Origin: Mycolicibacterium komossense
Lineage (GTDB): Bacteria; Actinomycetota; Actinomycetes; Mycobacteriales; Mycobacteriaceae
Assembly (NCBI RefSeq): GCF_025822605.1
Contig: NZ_JACKTY010000057.1
Coordinates: forward strand, 1 to 39,434
Length of the DNA: 39,434 nt
Reading direction: 5' to 3'
Shown in pieces: positions 1 through 7,857 of the stretch. The stretch's first letter is position 1; each line of letters opens with the position of its first letter. A program made the position numbers and the translations under genes. A model generated the notes under the pieces. That model worked only from the letters and a program-made list of their open reading frames with translations. It had not been told where the DNA came from and did not search any database.

Positions 1-493
1 CCTGCGCACTCGACCGCAGACCACCCAACAGCGGATACGTCGAGCCAGAGGCCCAGCCGGCCAACACGATTCCGTACACCCCGACCGAGGTGACCGCCAG
101 CACGTAGAGCACCGCTACCGGCAGGTCGGTGAGCTGCAGCGGTGTCCGGTGGTTGAACACCGACACCAGCCCACCCATCGGGATCACCGCGAACGCCAGG
201 AAGGCCGGCACCACCGCGATCACCGGCGCCATCAGGTAAACGGGTTTGTCCACCCCGGCAGGAACGAGCCCTTCCTTGAGGGCCAGCTTCACACCGTCGG
301 CCAGCGATTGCAGGACTCCGCCCGGACCGACCCGGTTGGGGCCGACGCGCATCTGCATACGGGCCAACACTTTCCGCTCCGCGACGATCGCGACCAGCAC
401 GGTCAGCACCAGGAAGCCGAATACGCCGGTAGCTTTGGCTGTCACCAGCCACAGCGGATCGTGCCCGAAGGCCGTGAGATCGGGATAGCTCAT
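1..493 (-). CDS. nuoH: NADH-quinone oxidoreductase subunit H, 5' part (partial at window edge)
   Basis: Membrane subunit of complex I that helps form the quinone-binding cavity at the join between the hydrophilic and membrane arms. Only the first 164 codons are in the window; the frame runs off the left edge. The visible protein starts MSYPDLTAFGHDPLWLV, has an N-terminal membrane helix, then the NuoH signature ERKVLARMQMRVGPNRVGP followed by GVLQSLADGVKLALKEG, and further hydrophobic segments. The ATG (491-493) overlaps the nuoG stop by four bases (ATGA), so translation is probably coupled to nuoG. Family assignment is certain from the signature. Confidence 0.96.
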   Translation of the reverse strand, partial: MSYPDLTAFGHDPLWLVTAKATGVFGFLVLTVLVAIVAERKVLARMQMRVGPNRVGPGGVLQSLADGVKLALKEGLVPAGVDKPVYLMAPVIAVVPAFLAFAVIPMGGLVSVFNHRTPLQLTDLPVAVLYVLAVTSVGVYGIVLAGWASGSTYPLLGGLRSSAQ

Positions 494-2871
494 CGAGTGT
501 CCCCCGCTCTGATCGCCACCGGCGCTCCGAGGGTCACGCCGAGGTCCCGGTGCACCGCACTGCCCGGTGAGTTCATCGGCAGCCACACGACGCGGTCGGG
601 CATCTCGGTCACCACCAATGGCAGCGTGACGGATCCGCGGACCGTCGAGACCGTGACCGGATCGCCTGCTGTAGCGCTGATTTCGACAGCGGTGGCGGGT
701 GAGAGCCGAACCACCGGAGCTCGACCGGTATCGGCGAGGTGGCGGGCGCCGTCTTGCAGCCGGCCCTTGTCGAGCAACATCCGCCATCCGGCCAGCAGAG
801 CGTGCCCCGCACCGGGAAGCCGCGGAGGTCGATCGCGATGGGACACCGCCTGGGCGGGGCCATCCCAGCTACCCAGTCGCTCGAGCTGCCTGCGGGCGTC
901 GGCGGCATCGTCGAGTGCCAGGGCGCGGCCCATCGCCTGGGCGATTGCGCTCAGCACCCGCAGATCGGATGACGAGCTGGCCGCCACTGCCTGTTCGAAG
1001 CCACGCCGGCGGCCCTCCCAGTTGACAAACGTCCCCGCCTTCTCGGTCACCGGCGCGACGGGGAAGACGACGTCGGCCGATTCGGTGATGGCGCTGGTGC
1101 GTAGTTCGAGGCTGACCATGAACGGTGTGGCAGCGATCGCGTCACGCGCTGCCACCGGGTCGGGGAGGTCGTCGATGTCGACCCCGCCGATCACCAATGC
1201 ACCGAGTGTGCCGTGGCGGGCGGCATCGAGGATGTCGGTGGTACTGCGGCCGCGCTGCGCCGGGACCACGCTGAGATCCCAGGCGGCACGGACCTGTTCG
1301 CGCGCCCGGGGGTGAGCGACCGGCCTGCCGCCGGGTAGCAGATTCGGTAGGCAGCCTGCCTCCAGCGCGCCCCGGTCTCCGGCCCGACGAGGTACCCACA
1401 CCAGCCGCGCACCGGTGTGCTGAGCCAGCGCGGCCGCGGCCGTCAGAGCACCGGGAGCGGTGGCCAGCCGTTCGCCCACCGCGATCACAGCACCGGCGAG
1501 CCTGAGTCGACCGTCCGTGCGCATCGCGTCGAGCGCCCCGGCTTCGTGCCCTGGCGCGGTGGGGATCAGCCGGCCGCACATCTTGGTCAGGCCGCGCGTG
1601 GCAAACGGCGCGATCGACACGACCGGTACGCCGTGGCGAGCCGCCTTACGTAACCGAAGAAAGACGATCGGCGATTCCTCCTCAGGCTCCAACCCGGCCA
1701 GCAGCACGATCGGGGCGACTTCCAGATCGGCGTAGCTCACCTCCATCGGACGGACGGCGACACCGGAGAGGAAGTCCTCCTCCTCGAGCGAATGGGCGCG
1801 ACTACGGAAGTCGATATCGTTGGTGGCCAGGACAAGCCGCGCGAACTTGCTGTAGGCGTAGGCATCCTCGAGCGTCATCCGGCCGCCGACGAGGACACCG
1901 GTGCGCCCGACGGCGGCGGCCAGACCCGCAGCGGCGACGCTGAGCGCCTCCGGCCAGGACACCGGACGCTGCGTACCGTCGGCGGTGCGGATCAGCGGTG
2001 TCGTCAGGCGATCGCCCTGGTTGGGATAGGTGTGCGCCCAACGCCCCTTGTCGCAGTTCCACTCCTCGTTGACCTCGGGATCGTCGCCGGCTAGGCGGCG
2101 CAGTACTTTTCCGCGACGATGGTCGGTGCGCTGGGCGCAGCCGGACGCGCAGTGCTCACACACGCTCGGCGACGAGATGAGGTCGAATGGGCGCGCGCGG
2201 AACCGGTAGGTGGTGCCCGTCAAGGCCCCCACCGGGCAGATTTGCACCGTGTTGCCCGAGAAGTACGAGTCGAACGGTTGATCATCGGCGATCCCGACCT
2301 GTTGCAGCGCACCACGTTCCAGCAACTCGATGGACGGATCTCCTGCCACCTGGTCGGAGAACCGCGTGCACCGGGCGCACAGCACGCACCGCTCACGGTC
2401 GAGCAGCACCTGCGCCGAGAGGTTGATCGGTTTCGGATACGTTCGTTTGACCTTGTCGAACCGGGTCTCGACCCGGCCGGTAGTCATCGCCTGGTTCTGC
2501 AGCGGGCATTCCCCGCCTTTATCGCAGACCGGGCAGTCCAGCGGGTGGTTGATCAGCAGCAGCTCCATCACCCCCTGCTGTGCCCGGTCGGCCACCGCTG
2601 ACGTGTGCTGGGTGCGGACCACCATGTCCGGTGTGCAGGCGACGGTGCACGACGCCATCGGCTTGCGCTGACCCTCCACCTCGACCAGGCACTGCCGGCA
2701 GGCACCGACCGGTTCGAGCAAGGGATGGTCGCAGAACCGCGGGATCTGCACGCCGATCAGTTCGGCGGCCCGAATCACCAACGTGCCCTGGGGAACGCTG
2801 ATCGACTGCTCGTCGATGGTGACGGTGATCAGTTCCACATCGGTGCGCGACGCATTCTCGGCGCGGGTCAT
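490..2871 (-). CDS. nuoG: NADH-quinone oxidoreductase subunit G (793 aa)
   Basis: Large iron-sulfur subunit of the complex I peripheral arm; it carries the cluster chain from NuoF/NuoE toward NuoI/NuoB. The N-terminal 2Fe-2S ferredoxin-like domain shows C47, C58, C61 and C75. It is followed by the His-Cys cluster motif HPLDCPVCDKGGEC, a pair of CxxCxxC motifs starting CVLCARC, and CEHCASGC, then a molybdopterin oxidoreductase-like domain to the C terminus. The ATG at 2871 is chosen because it overlaps the nuoF stop as ATGA. The frame stays open upstream to 2997, but that extension is only the antisense-phase reading of the nuoF tail and palindrome. Its stop overlaps nuoH by four bases. Confidence 0.96.
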   Translation of the reverse strand: MTRAENASRTDVELITVTIDEQSISVPQGTLVIRAAELIGVQIPRFCDHPLLEPVGACRQCLVEVEGQRKPMASCTVACTPDMVVRTQHTSAVADRAQQGVMELLLINHPLDCPVCDKGGECPLQNQAMTTGRVETRFDKVKRTYPKPINLSAQVLLDRERCVLCARCTRFSDQVAGDPSIELLERGALQQVGIADDQPFDSYFSGNTVQICPVGALTGTTYRFRARPFDLISSPSVCEHCASGCAQRTDHRRGKVLRRLAGDDPEVNEEWNCDKGRWAHTYPNQGDRLTTPLIRTADGTQRPVSWPEALSVAAAGLAAAVGRTGVLVGGRMTLEDAYAYSKFARLVLATNDIDFRSRAHSLEEEDFLSGVAVRPMEVSYADLEVAPIVLLAGLEPEEESPIVFLRLRKAARHGVPVVSIAPFATRGLTKMCGRLIPTAPGHEAGALDAMRTDGRLRLAGAVIAVGERLATAPGALTAAAALAQHTGARLVWVPRRAGDRGALEAGCLPNLLPGGRPVAHPRAREQVRAAWDLSVVPAQRGRSTTDILDAARHGTLGALVIGGVDIDDLPDPVAARDAIAATPFMVSLELRTSAITESADVVFPVAPVTEKAGTFVNWEGRRRGFEQAVAASSSSDLRVLSAIAQAMGRALALDDAADARRQLERLGSWDGPAQAVSHRDRPPRLPGAGHALLAGWRMLLDKGRLQDGARHLADTGRAPVVRLSPATAVEISATAGDPVTVSTVRGSVTLPLVVTEMPDRVVWLPMNSPGSAVHRDLGVTLGAPVAIRAGDTR

Positions 2872-4256
2872 ACCCCACCCCGTTCCCCGTGAGCAGACGC
2901 AAACTCCCCTGTTTTCGGGTGAAAAGGTGCGAGTTTGCGTCTGCTCGCGAGGGTGGGGGGCGCCTGGAGCATCGACGCCCGCGGGTCGAACGGGCAACCA
3001 CCGTCGATGTGGGCCAGATACTCGTCGCGAAAGTGCTCGACCGAGGAGACGATCGGACTAGCCGCGCCATCCCCCAACGCGCAGAACGACTTTCCCAGCA
3101 TGGTGTCGGCGATATCGAGCAGCTTCTGCACGTCGTCGGACCCCGCAGTCCCGGTCTCCAGCGCCTCGAAGAGCTGCACCAACCAGTACGTACCCTCCCG
3201 GCACGGGGTGCATTTCCCGCAGGACTCGTGAGCGTAGAACTGCGTCCAGCGCCGGACCGCACGCACCACACACGTCGTCTCGTCGAAGATCTGCAATGCC
3301 TTGGTACCCAGCATCGACCCCACTGCGGCCACCCCTTCGTAGTCCAGCGGTACGTCGAGATGTTCGGCAGTCAGCATCGGGGTCGACGAACCACCCGGGG
3401 TCCAGAACTTCAGCTCGTGACCGGCCCGCACCCCACCTGCGTAATCCAGCAGCTCCCGCAATGTGATCCCCAGCGGCGCCTCGTACTGACCCGGCCTCGT
3501 CACATGTCCGGACAACGAATAGAGGGTGAAGCCGGGCGACCGTTCGGTGCCCATCGCGGCGAACCACGCTGCCCCGTTCACCATGATCGGCGGGACCGAC
3601 GCGATGGTCTCGACATTGTTGACCACCGTCGGGCACGCATACAGACCGGCCTCGGCGGGGAACGGCGGACGCAGCCGCGGCTGGCCGCGACGCCCCTCCA
3701 GGGAGTCCAGCAGCGCCGTCTCCTCCCCGCAGATGTACGCACCCGCACCGGCGTGGACCACCAGGTCGAGATCGACACCGCTGCCGCCGATATCGGTGCC
3801 GAGGTAGCCGGCGGCGTACGCCTCGGCGACCGCGACCTGCAGGCGCCGCAGCACCGACGCCACCTCACCGCGGACATAGATGAACGCGTGCCGCGCCCGG
3901 ATCGCGTAGGCGGCGATAATGGCACCCTCGATGACGAAGTGCGGGGCCGCCAGCATGAGGGGAATGTCCTTGCAGGTACCGGGCTCCGACTCGTCAGCAT
4001 TGATCACCAGGTAGTGCGGTTTGGCACCTGCCCCGCTGTCTCCCTGTGGGATGAACGACCACTTCGTCCCGGTCGGGAACCCGGCACCGCCGCGCCCCCG
4101 CAGTCCTGCCTGCTTCACCAGCGCGATCACCTCGTCGGGGCTCATCGCCAAGGCCCGTCGTAGCCCGACGTATCCGTCATGGCGCAGATACGTCGCCAGA
4201 GTCCACGATTGCGGCTCATCCCAGAACCGAGTGAGGACCGGTGTCAGTGCCGTCAT
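2868..4256 (-). CDS. nuoF: NADH-quinone oxidoreductase subunit F (462 aa)
   Basis: NADH- and FMN-binding subunit of complex I and the entry point for NADH electrons. The glycine-rich FMN/NADH motif GRGGAGFPTG is at residues 54-63. The 4Fe-4S ligands are CGKCTPC and the later Cys in GKSFCALGDG. The conserved ending DGGCPFDPR is followed by an unusual tail of about 25 residues. That tail is encoded by a palindromic repeat (2891-2946), so the protein is somewhat longer than the usual ~440 aa. The start is one base past the nuoE stop region, and the stop overlaps the nuoG start (ATGA). Confidence 0.96.
   Translation of the reverse strand: MTALTPVLTRFWDEPQSWTLATYLRHDGYVGLRRALAMSPDEVIALVKQAGLRGRGGAGFPTGTKWSFIPQGDSGAGAKPHYLVINADESEPGTCKDIPLMLAAPHFVIEGAIIAAYAIRARHAFIYVRGEVASVLRRLQVAVAEAYAAGYLGTDIGGSGVDLDLVVHAGAGAYICGEETALLDSLEGRRGQPRLRPPFPAEAGLYACPTVVNNVETIASVPPIMVNGAAWFAAMGTERSPGFTLYSLSGHVTRPGQYEAPLGITLRELLDYAGGVRAGHELKFWTPGGSSTPMLTAEHLDVPLDYEGVAAVGSMLGTKALQIFDETTCVVRAVRRWTQFYAHESCGKCTPCREGTYWLVQLFEALETGTAGSDDVQKLLDIADTMLGKSFCALGDGAASPIVSSVEHFRDEYLAHIDGGCPFDPRASMLQAPPTLASRRKLAPFHPKTGEFASAHGERGGV
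2891..2946. repeat. Palindromic element inside the 3' end of nuoF
   Basis: Two perfect 16-base arms (gagcagacgcaaactc at 2891-2906 and its exact reverse complement at 2931-2946) flank a 24-base centre. The centre itself pairs partly (ttttc/gaaaa around gggt). The whole unit can fold as one long imperfect hairpin. It lies inside the nuoF frame and encodes about residues 437-456. From memory, similar GAGCAGACGCAAA palindromes are scattered in mycobacterial genomes; a genome search would be needed to show this is a member. Confidence 0.85.
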
Positions 4257-4257
4257 C

Positions 4258-4905
4258 TCAGGCCTCGCCCTCGGTGGCGGGGTGTAGACCGGCGAGGCCG
4301 CGGGCGGTCTCCCGGAAGGTGCCCAGCGGCCCGCCCCGTGACGGGGCCGGCCGCCGGCCGCTGCGTAGCTGATCGACGAGATCGATTGCTGTCGAGCTAT
4401 TTTGATTGTCGAAGAACTCCCAGTTGACCATGACGACGGGCGCGAAGTCGCAGGCGGCGTTGCACTCGATGTGCTCCAGCGTGATGGTGCCGTCTTCGGT
4501 GGTCTGGCCCGTCCCGATGCCGAGGTGGTTCTCCAGGACCTTCAGGATGGCGTCGCCGCCCATCACCGCACACAGCGTGTTGGTGCACACCCCGACCAGG
4601 TAGTCCCCGGTCGGGGTGCGCCGATACATGGAGTAGAAGGTGGCCACCGCGGTCACCTCGGCCGGTGAAAGGTCGAGATACCGTGCACAGAAGCGGATTC
4701 CGGCTGCGGTCAGACAACCGTCCTGGGCCTGGACCAGATGCAGTAGCGGCAACAGCGCCGACCGGGCCCGTGGGTACTTCGCGATGATCACCTGTGCGTC
4801 CGCGTCCAGTCGGGCGCAGACGTCATCGGGGTAATCCCCGGGTCCACCGGTGATCGGTGCGATCGGCTCTTGCGGCCGGACACCGAGACGCAGCTCCACG
4901 CTCAT
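4258..4905 (-). CDS. nuoE: NADH-quinone oxidoreductase subunit E (215 aa)
   Basis: 24-kDa type subunit of complex I carrying a 2Fe-2S cluster (N1a), next to the FMN in NuoF. The thioredoxin-like ferredoxin ligands are visible as C107-x4-C112 and C148-x3-C152 (VCTNTLC and ECNAAC). The ATG at 4905 is the last of a chain of four ATG codons. Each sits in an identical context with an AGGAGA ribosome site about nine bases upstream, and each overlaps the stop of the preceding short frame (ATGA). Translation is therefore probably coupled to the micro-ORFs upstream. The stop lies one base before nuoF. Confidence 0.95.
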   Translation of the reverse strand: MSVELRLGVRPQEPIAPITGGPGDYPDDVCARLDADAQVIIAKYPRARSALLPLLHLVQAQDGCLTAAGIRFCARYLDLSPAEVTAVATFYSMYRRTPTGDYLVGVCTNTLCAVMGGDAILKVLENHLGIGTGQTTEDGTITLEHIECNAACDFAPVVMVNWEFFDNQNSSTAIDLVDQLRSGRRPAPSRGGPLGTFRETARGLAGLHPATEGEA

Positions 4906-4937
4906 CGGTACTGTCTCCTCTTCGCGCAGGCGCTCAT
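4902..4937 (-). CDS. Micro-ORF 3, directly coupled to nuoE (11 aa)
   Basis: A third identical MSACAKRRQYR frame. Its TGA overlaps the nuoE ATG (4905) as ATGA, so it is the immediate upstream cistron of nuoE. It has the same AGGAGA ribosome site as micro-ORF 2. The arrangement makes nuoE translation depend either on direct entry at its own site or on reinitiation through this chain. Confidence 0.5.
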   Translation of the reverse strand: MSACAKRRQYR

Positions 4938-4969
4938 CGGTACTGTCTCCTCTTCGCGCAGGCGCTCAT
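4934..4969 (-). CDS. Micro-ORF 2 between nuoD and nuoE (11 aa)
   Basis: A second identical MSACAKRRQYR frame, with AGGAGA about nine bases before its ATG and a four-base stop-start overlap at both ends. It is a product of the 32-bp tandem duplication. Translation is plausible from context; no evidence for a role of the peptide itself. Confidence 0.5.
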   Translation of the reverse strand: MSACAKRRQYR

Positions 4970-5001
4970 CGGTACTGTCTCCTCTTCGCGCAGGCGCTCA
5001 T
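4966..5001 (-). CDS. Micro-ORF 1 between nuoD and nuoE (11 aa)
   Basis: Eleven codons encoding MSACAKRRQYR. The ATG (4999-5001) overlaps the nuoD TGA as ATGA and the TGA overlaps the ATG of the next micro-ORF in the same way. It has no independent AGGAGA site like the later copies, because its upstream sequence is the nuoD coding end; it would depend on reinitiation after nuoD. Whether the basic peptide has any function is unknown. It may exist only to pass ribosomes along to nuoE. Confidence 0.5.
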   Translation of the reverse strand: MSACAKRRQYR

Positions 5002-6302
5002 CGGTCCACCCCTCCCATCACCGGGTCGATACTCGCGACCGCAGCGATGACATCGGCGATCATCCCGCCCTCGCACATCGCGGCCACGGCCTGCAGATTG
5101 GTGAACGACGGGTCGCGGTAGTGCACGCGGTACGGGCGAGTCCCGCCGTCGGACACCATGTGTACCCCGAGCTCGCCACGCGGTGATTCCACCGCGACGT
5201 AGACCTGCCCGGCCGGCACCCGGATGCCCTCGGTGACGAGTTTGAAGTGGTGGATCAGCCCCTCCATCGACGAGCCCATGATTTTTGCGACGTGTTCGGC
5301 GGAGTTCCCCAGACCGTCGGGACCGAGCGTGAGGTCCGCCGGCCAGGCCAGCTTGCGGTCGGCGATCATCACCGGCCCGGGCGCCAACCGATCCAGGCAC
5401 TGCTCGACGATCTTCAGCGACTCCTTCATCTCGTTGACCCGGATCAGATACCGGCCGTAGGAGTCGCAGCCCGGATCGGTGATGACGTCGAATTCGTAAG
5501 TCTCGTAACCGCAGTACGGCTGGACCTTTCGCAGATCGTGCGGGAGGCCGGTGGATCTGAGGATCGGTCCGGTGATACCCAACGCCATGCAGCCCGCGAG
5601 GCTCAGATACCCGATGCCCTGGGTGCGGGCTTTCCAGATGTAGTTGTCGCTGAGCAGATCTTCCATGTCCTTGAGCCGGCCGGGCAGAATCTCGAGCAGC
5701 TCCCGGATCTGTCCGACAGCCTCCGGCGGCAGGTCGCTGGCGAGCCCGCCCGGCCGGATGTAGGCGTGGTTCATCCGCAGGCCGGTGATCGTCTCGAACA
5801 CGCCGAGGATGAGTTCGCGTTCACGAAAGGCGAAGAGCATCGCCGAGATCGCGCCGAGTTCCATGCCCCCGGTGCCCAGCGCGACCAGATGACTGGAGAT
5901 GCGATTGAGCTCCATCAGCAGCACGCGGATCACCGACACCCGCTCCGGGATGTCCTCGGTGATCCCCAGCAGTTTCTCCACCCCGAGGCAGTAGGCGGTT
6001 TCGTTGAAGAACGGGGACAGGTAGTCCATCCGGGTCACGAAGGTGACGCCCTGTGTCCAGGTGCGGTATTCGAGACTCTTCTCGATCCCGGTGTGCAGGT
6101 AGCCGATCCCGCACCGCGCTTCGGTGACGGTCTCGCCGTCGATCTCCAGGATCAGCCGCAGCACTCCGTGTGTCGACGGGTGTTGCGGGCCCATGTTGAC
6201 GACGATGCGGTCCCCGGTGCCGCCGTCCGTGGCTGAGCTTTTCCCCAGCGCGACGATCTGGTCCCAGTCCCGGCCCTCGACGGTGATCATCGTGTCGGTC
6301 AT
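4998..6302 (-). CDS. nuoD: NADH-quinone oxidoreductase subunit D (434 aa)
   Basis: 49-kDa type subunit of complex I, which together with NuoB forms the quinone-reduction site; it is homologous to [NiFe]-hydrogenase large subunits but lacks the metal-binding cysteines. The conserved MGPQHPSTHG stretch is at residues 37-46, followed by GYLHTGIEK and the C-terminal DPSFTNLQA. The ATG at 6302 (MTDTMITVEG) is chosen because it overlaps the nuoC stop by four bases; the same frame continues open upstream only as a shadow of nuoC. The stop overlaps the first micro-ORF. Confidence 0.97.
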   Translation of the reverse strand: MTDTMITVEGRDWDQIVALGKSSATDGGTGDRIVVNMGPQHPSTHGVLRLILEIDGETVTEARCGIGYLHTGIEKSLEYRTWTQGVTFVTRMDYLSPFFNETAYCLGVEKLLGITEDIPERVSVIRVLLMELNRISSHLVALGTGGMELGAISAMLFAFRERELILGVFETITGLRMNHAYIRPGGLASDLPPEAVGQIRELLEILPGRLKDMEDLLSDNYIWKARTQGIGYLSLAGCMALGITGPILRSTGLPHDLRKVQPYCGYETYEFDVITDPGCDSYGRYLIRVNEMKESLKIVEQCLDRLAPGPVMIADRKLAWPADLTLGPDGLGNSAEHVAKIMGSSMEGLIHHFKLVTEGIRVPAGQVYVAVESPRGELGVHMVSDGGTRPYRVHYRDPSFTNLQAVAAMCEGGMIADVIAAVASIDPVMGGVDR

Positions 6303-6859
6303 CGGTAGGACCTCCGTTGATCCGGCGGCGCGACGGTGGCGCCGTGGTATTCGACGGAGATGCCGCCCAGCGGATAGTCCTTGCGTTGCGGGTGTCCCAC
6401 CCAGTCGTCGGGCATCGCGATCCGCATCAATGCGGGATGCCCGACGAAGACGATGCCGAAGAAGTCGTAGGTTTCCCGCTCGTGCCAGTCGGTGGTCGGA
6501 TAGACCGAAAACAGAGATGGCACCTGCGGATCGGCATCGGGGCAGGTGACTTCCAACATCACCCGACGGTTGTGGGTGATCGACATCAACGGATACACCG
6601 AGTGGAGCTCGCGACCCGCCTGGCCGGGATAATGCACACCGGAGACCCCGAGACACAACTCGAACCGCAGCGCTGGATCGTCACGCAGCACCTGCGCCAC
6701 TGCGATCAGTTGCTCGCGGCGCACCTGCAGTGTCAGCTCCCCGGCGTTCACCACCACCTGCTCCACTACCGCGTCGAAGCCGAGACCGAGCTGCGCCAGG
6801 GCCACCTCGAGATCGTCGACGACGCGGCTGCCGCGGGACCCGAACACGCCCGTGCTCAT
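6299..6859 (-). CDS. nuoC: NADH-quinone oxidoreductase subunit C (186 aa)
   Basis: 30-kDa type peripheral-arm subunit of complex I. The conserved motif WHERETYDFFGI near the middle and the C-terminal RKDYPLGG identify it. It is at the short end for the family, with a brief C-terminal tail after YPLGGISVEYHG. It has four-base overlaps with nuoB upstream and nuoD downstream. Confidence 0.95.
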   Translation of the reverse strand: MSTGVFGSRGSRVVDDLEVALAQLGLGFDAVVEQVVVNAGELTLQVRREQLIAVAQVLRDDPALRFELCLGVSGVHYPGQAGRELHSVYPLMSITHNRRVMLEVTCPDADPQVPSLFSVYPTTDWHERETYDFFGIVFVGHPALMRIAMPDDWVGHPQRKDYPLGGISVEYHGATVAPPDQRRSYR

Positions 6860-7410
6860 CGCAGCAGCCCGGTCAGTTCGATGGTCGGCCGCGACTGCAG
6901 TGCGGCGGCCTCGGCGGCGGCGATCGCCTCGGTGCGGTTCACCCCGAGCGGCATCTCCTGAATCTTGTCGTGCAGCTTCAGGATTGCGTGTAATAGCATC
7001 TCAGGGCGCGGTGGGCAGCCGGGCAGATAGATGTCCACCGGCACGATGTGGTCGACGCCCTGGACGATCGCGTAGTTGTTGAACATCCCCCCGGATGAGG
7101 CGCAGACGCCCATGGCCAGCACCCATTTCGGCTCGACCATCTGGTCGTAGACCTGACGCAGGACCGGTGCCATCTTCTGCGAGACCCGACCGGCGACGAT
7201 CATCAGGTCGGCCTGCCGCGGCGACGCCCGGAAGACCTCCATGCCGAACCGGGCGATGTCGAACCGCGGTCCCGTCGTCGCCATCATCTCGATGGCACAG
7301 CACGCCAGCCCGAATGTCGCCGGGAACAGGGAACTTTTCCGGAAGTACCCGGCCAGCCCCTCGACCGTGGTCAGCAGGAACCCGCTCGGCAGCTTCTCTT
7401 CGAGGCCCAT
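6856..7410 (-). CDS. nuoB: NADH-quinone oxidoreductase subunit B (184 aa)
   Basis: 20-kDa (PSST) type subunit carrying cluster N2, the immediate electron donor to quinone. Ligands are the tandem C37-C38 in GLACCAIEMM, C103 in GVCASSGG and C132 in LPGCPPRPE. The ATG at 7410 (MGLEEKLPSGF) is chosen: it follows the nuoA stop by five bases and matches the usual family start. The longer open frame upstream only reads nuoA in another phase. Confidence 0.97.
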   Translation of the reverse strand: MGLEEKLPSGFLLTTVEGLAGYFRKSSLFPATFGLACCAIEMMATTGPRFDIARFGMEVFRASPRQADLMIVAGRVSQKMAPVLRQVYDQMVEPKWVLAMGVCASSGGMFNNYAIVQGVDHIVPVDIYLPGCPPRPEMLLHAILKLHDKIQEMPLGVNRTEAIAAAEAAALQSRPTIELTGLLR

Positions 7411-7415
7411 CCGAC

Positions 7416-7775
7416 TCAGTCCCAACTCAGCCCGCCGCGGCGCCACACATACGTGTACGCCGCGAACACCGCCGCCATGAACAACGCCATCTCCCCGAGC
7501 GCGAAGGTGCCCAGCGAGTCGAAGGCGACCGCCCAGGGGTAGAGGAACACGATCTCGATGTCGAAGATGATGAACAGCATCGCGGTCAGGTAGTACTTCA
7601 GCGGAATGCGGCTGGCACCCAATGACACTGCAGCGGGCTCGATTCCGCACTCATAGGCTTCGAGCTTGGCCCGGTTGTATCGAGCCGGACCGACCAGCGA
7701 CGACATCACCACCGACACCACCGCAAAGCCGCCGGCGATGACGGCCAGCACCAGAATCGGTAGGTAAATACCCAT
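7416..7775 (-). CDS. nuoA: NADH-quinone oxidoreductase subunit A (119 aa)
   Basis: Small membrane subunit of complex I with three predicted helices: residues 1-25, about 62-82 and about 88-110. The conserved loop YECGIEP and the FDIEIVFLYPWA motif are present. It is the first gene of the nuo operon in this window. The ATG at 7775 is 82 bases downstream of the last huc-operon gene on the same strand, so a huc-nuo read-through transcript is possible. Confidence 0.97.
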   Translation of the reverse strand: MGIYLPILVLAVIAGGFAVVSVVMSSLVGPARYNRAKLEAYECGIEPAAVSLGASRIPLKYYLTAMLFIIFDIEIVFLYPWAVAFDSLGTFALGEMALFMAAVFAAYTYVWRRGGLSWD

Positions 7776-7807
7776 GCAGCATGTCTACTGACTTCCGCGG
7801 CCGAGGC

Positions 7808-7838
7808 ATCCCCCGAAATGGGTGGGACGCCGGGGGAT
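7808..7838. promoter_or_regulatory. Inverted repeat in the huc-nuo gap
   Basis: Perfect 8-base arms atcccccg (7808-7815) and cgggggat (7831-7838) are separated by 15 bases, in the 82-bp gap between the last huc gene and nuoA. No T-run follows on the minus strand, so it is not a standard intrinsic terminator. It could be an operator for nuo or a weak attenuator; the sequence does not decide. Confidence 0.45.
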
Positions 7839-7857
7839 CCGGCGGGGGAGATCGTCG

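Larger units (their letters stand above)
4901..5005. repeat. Tandem 32-bp repeat (3 full copies plus 9 bases) at the nuoD-nuoE junction
   Basis: Three perfect copies of a 32-base unit occupy 4901-4932, 4933-4964 and 4965-4996, followed by a 9-base partial copy at 4997-5005. Read on the minus strand, each copy carries a ribosome-binding site (GAGGAGA) and an ATG. The partial copy supplies the nuoD stop and the first ATG. Because 32 is not a multiple of three, the frame shifts by one between copies, and each ATG opens a frame that closes at the next copy's ATG. Confidence 0.97.

Noticed and set aside
149..1315. Long open frame on the plus strand (388 codons)
   Set aside because: It is antisense to nuoH and nuoG; the translation is arginine/serine/proline-rich low-complexity, as expected for a shadow in high-GC DNA.
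2872..2997. Longer nuoG start at 2997
   Set aside because: It would add 42 residues made of antisense-phase nuoF and palindrome sequence; the ATG at 2871 has the ATGA overlap and family-like N terminus.
4901..5005. Tandem 32-bp repeats as a CRISPR array
   Set aside because: Copies are directly adjacent with no spacers, and each carries a ribosome site and start codon.
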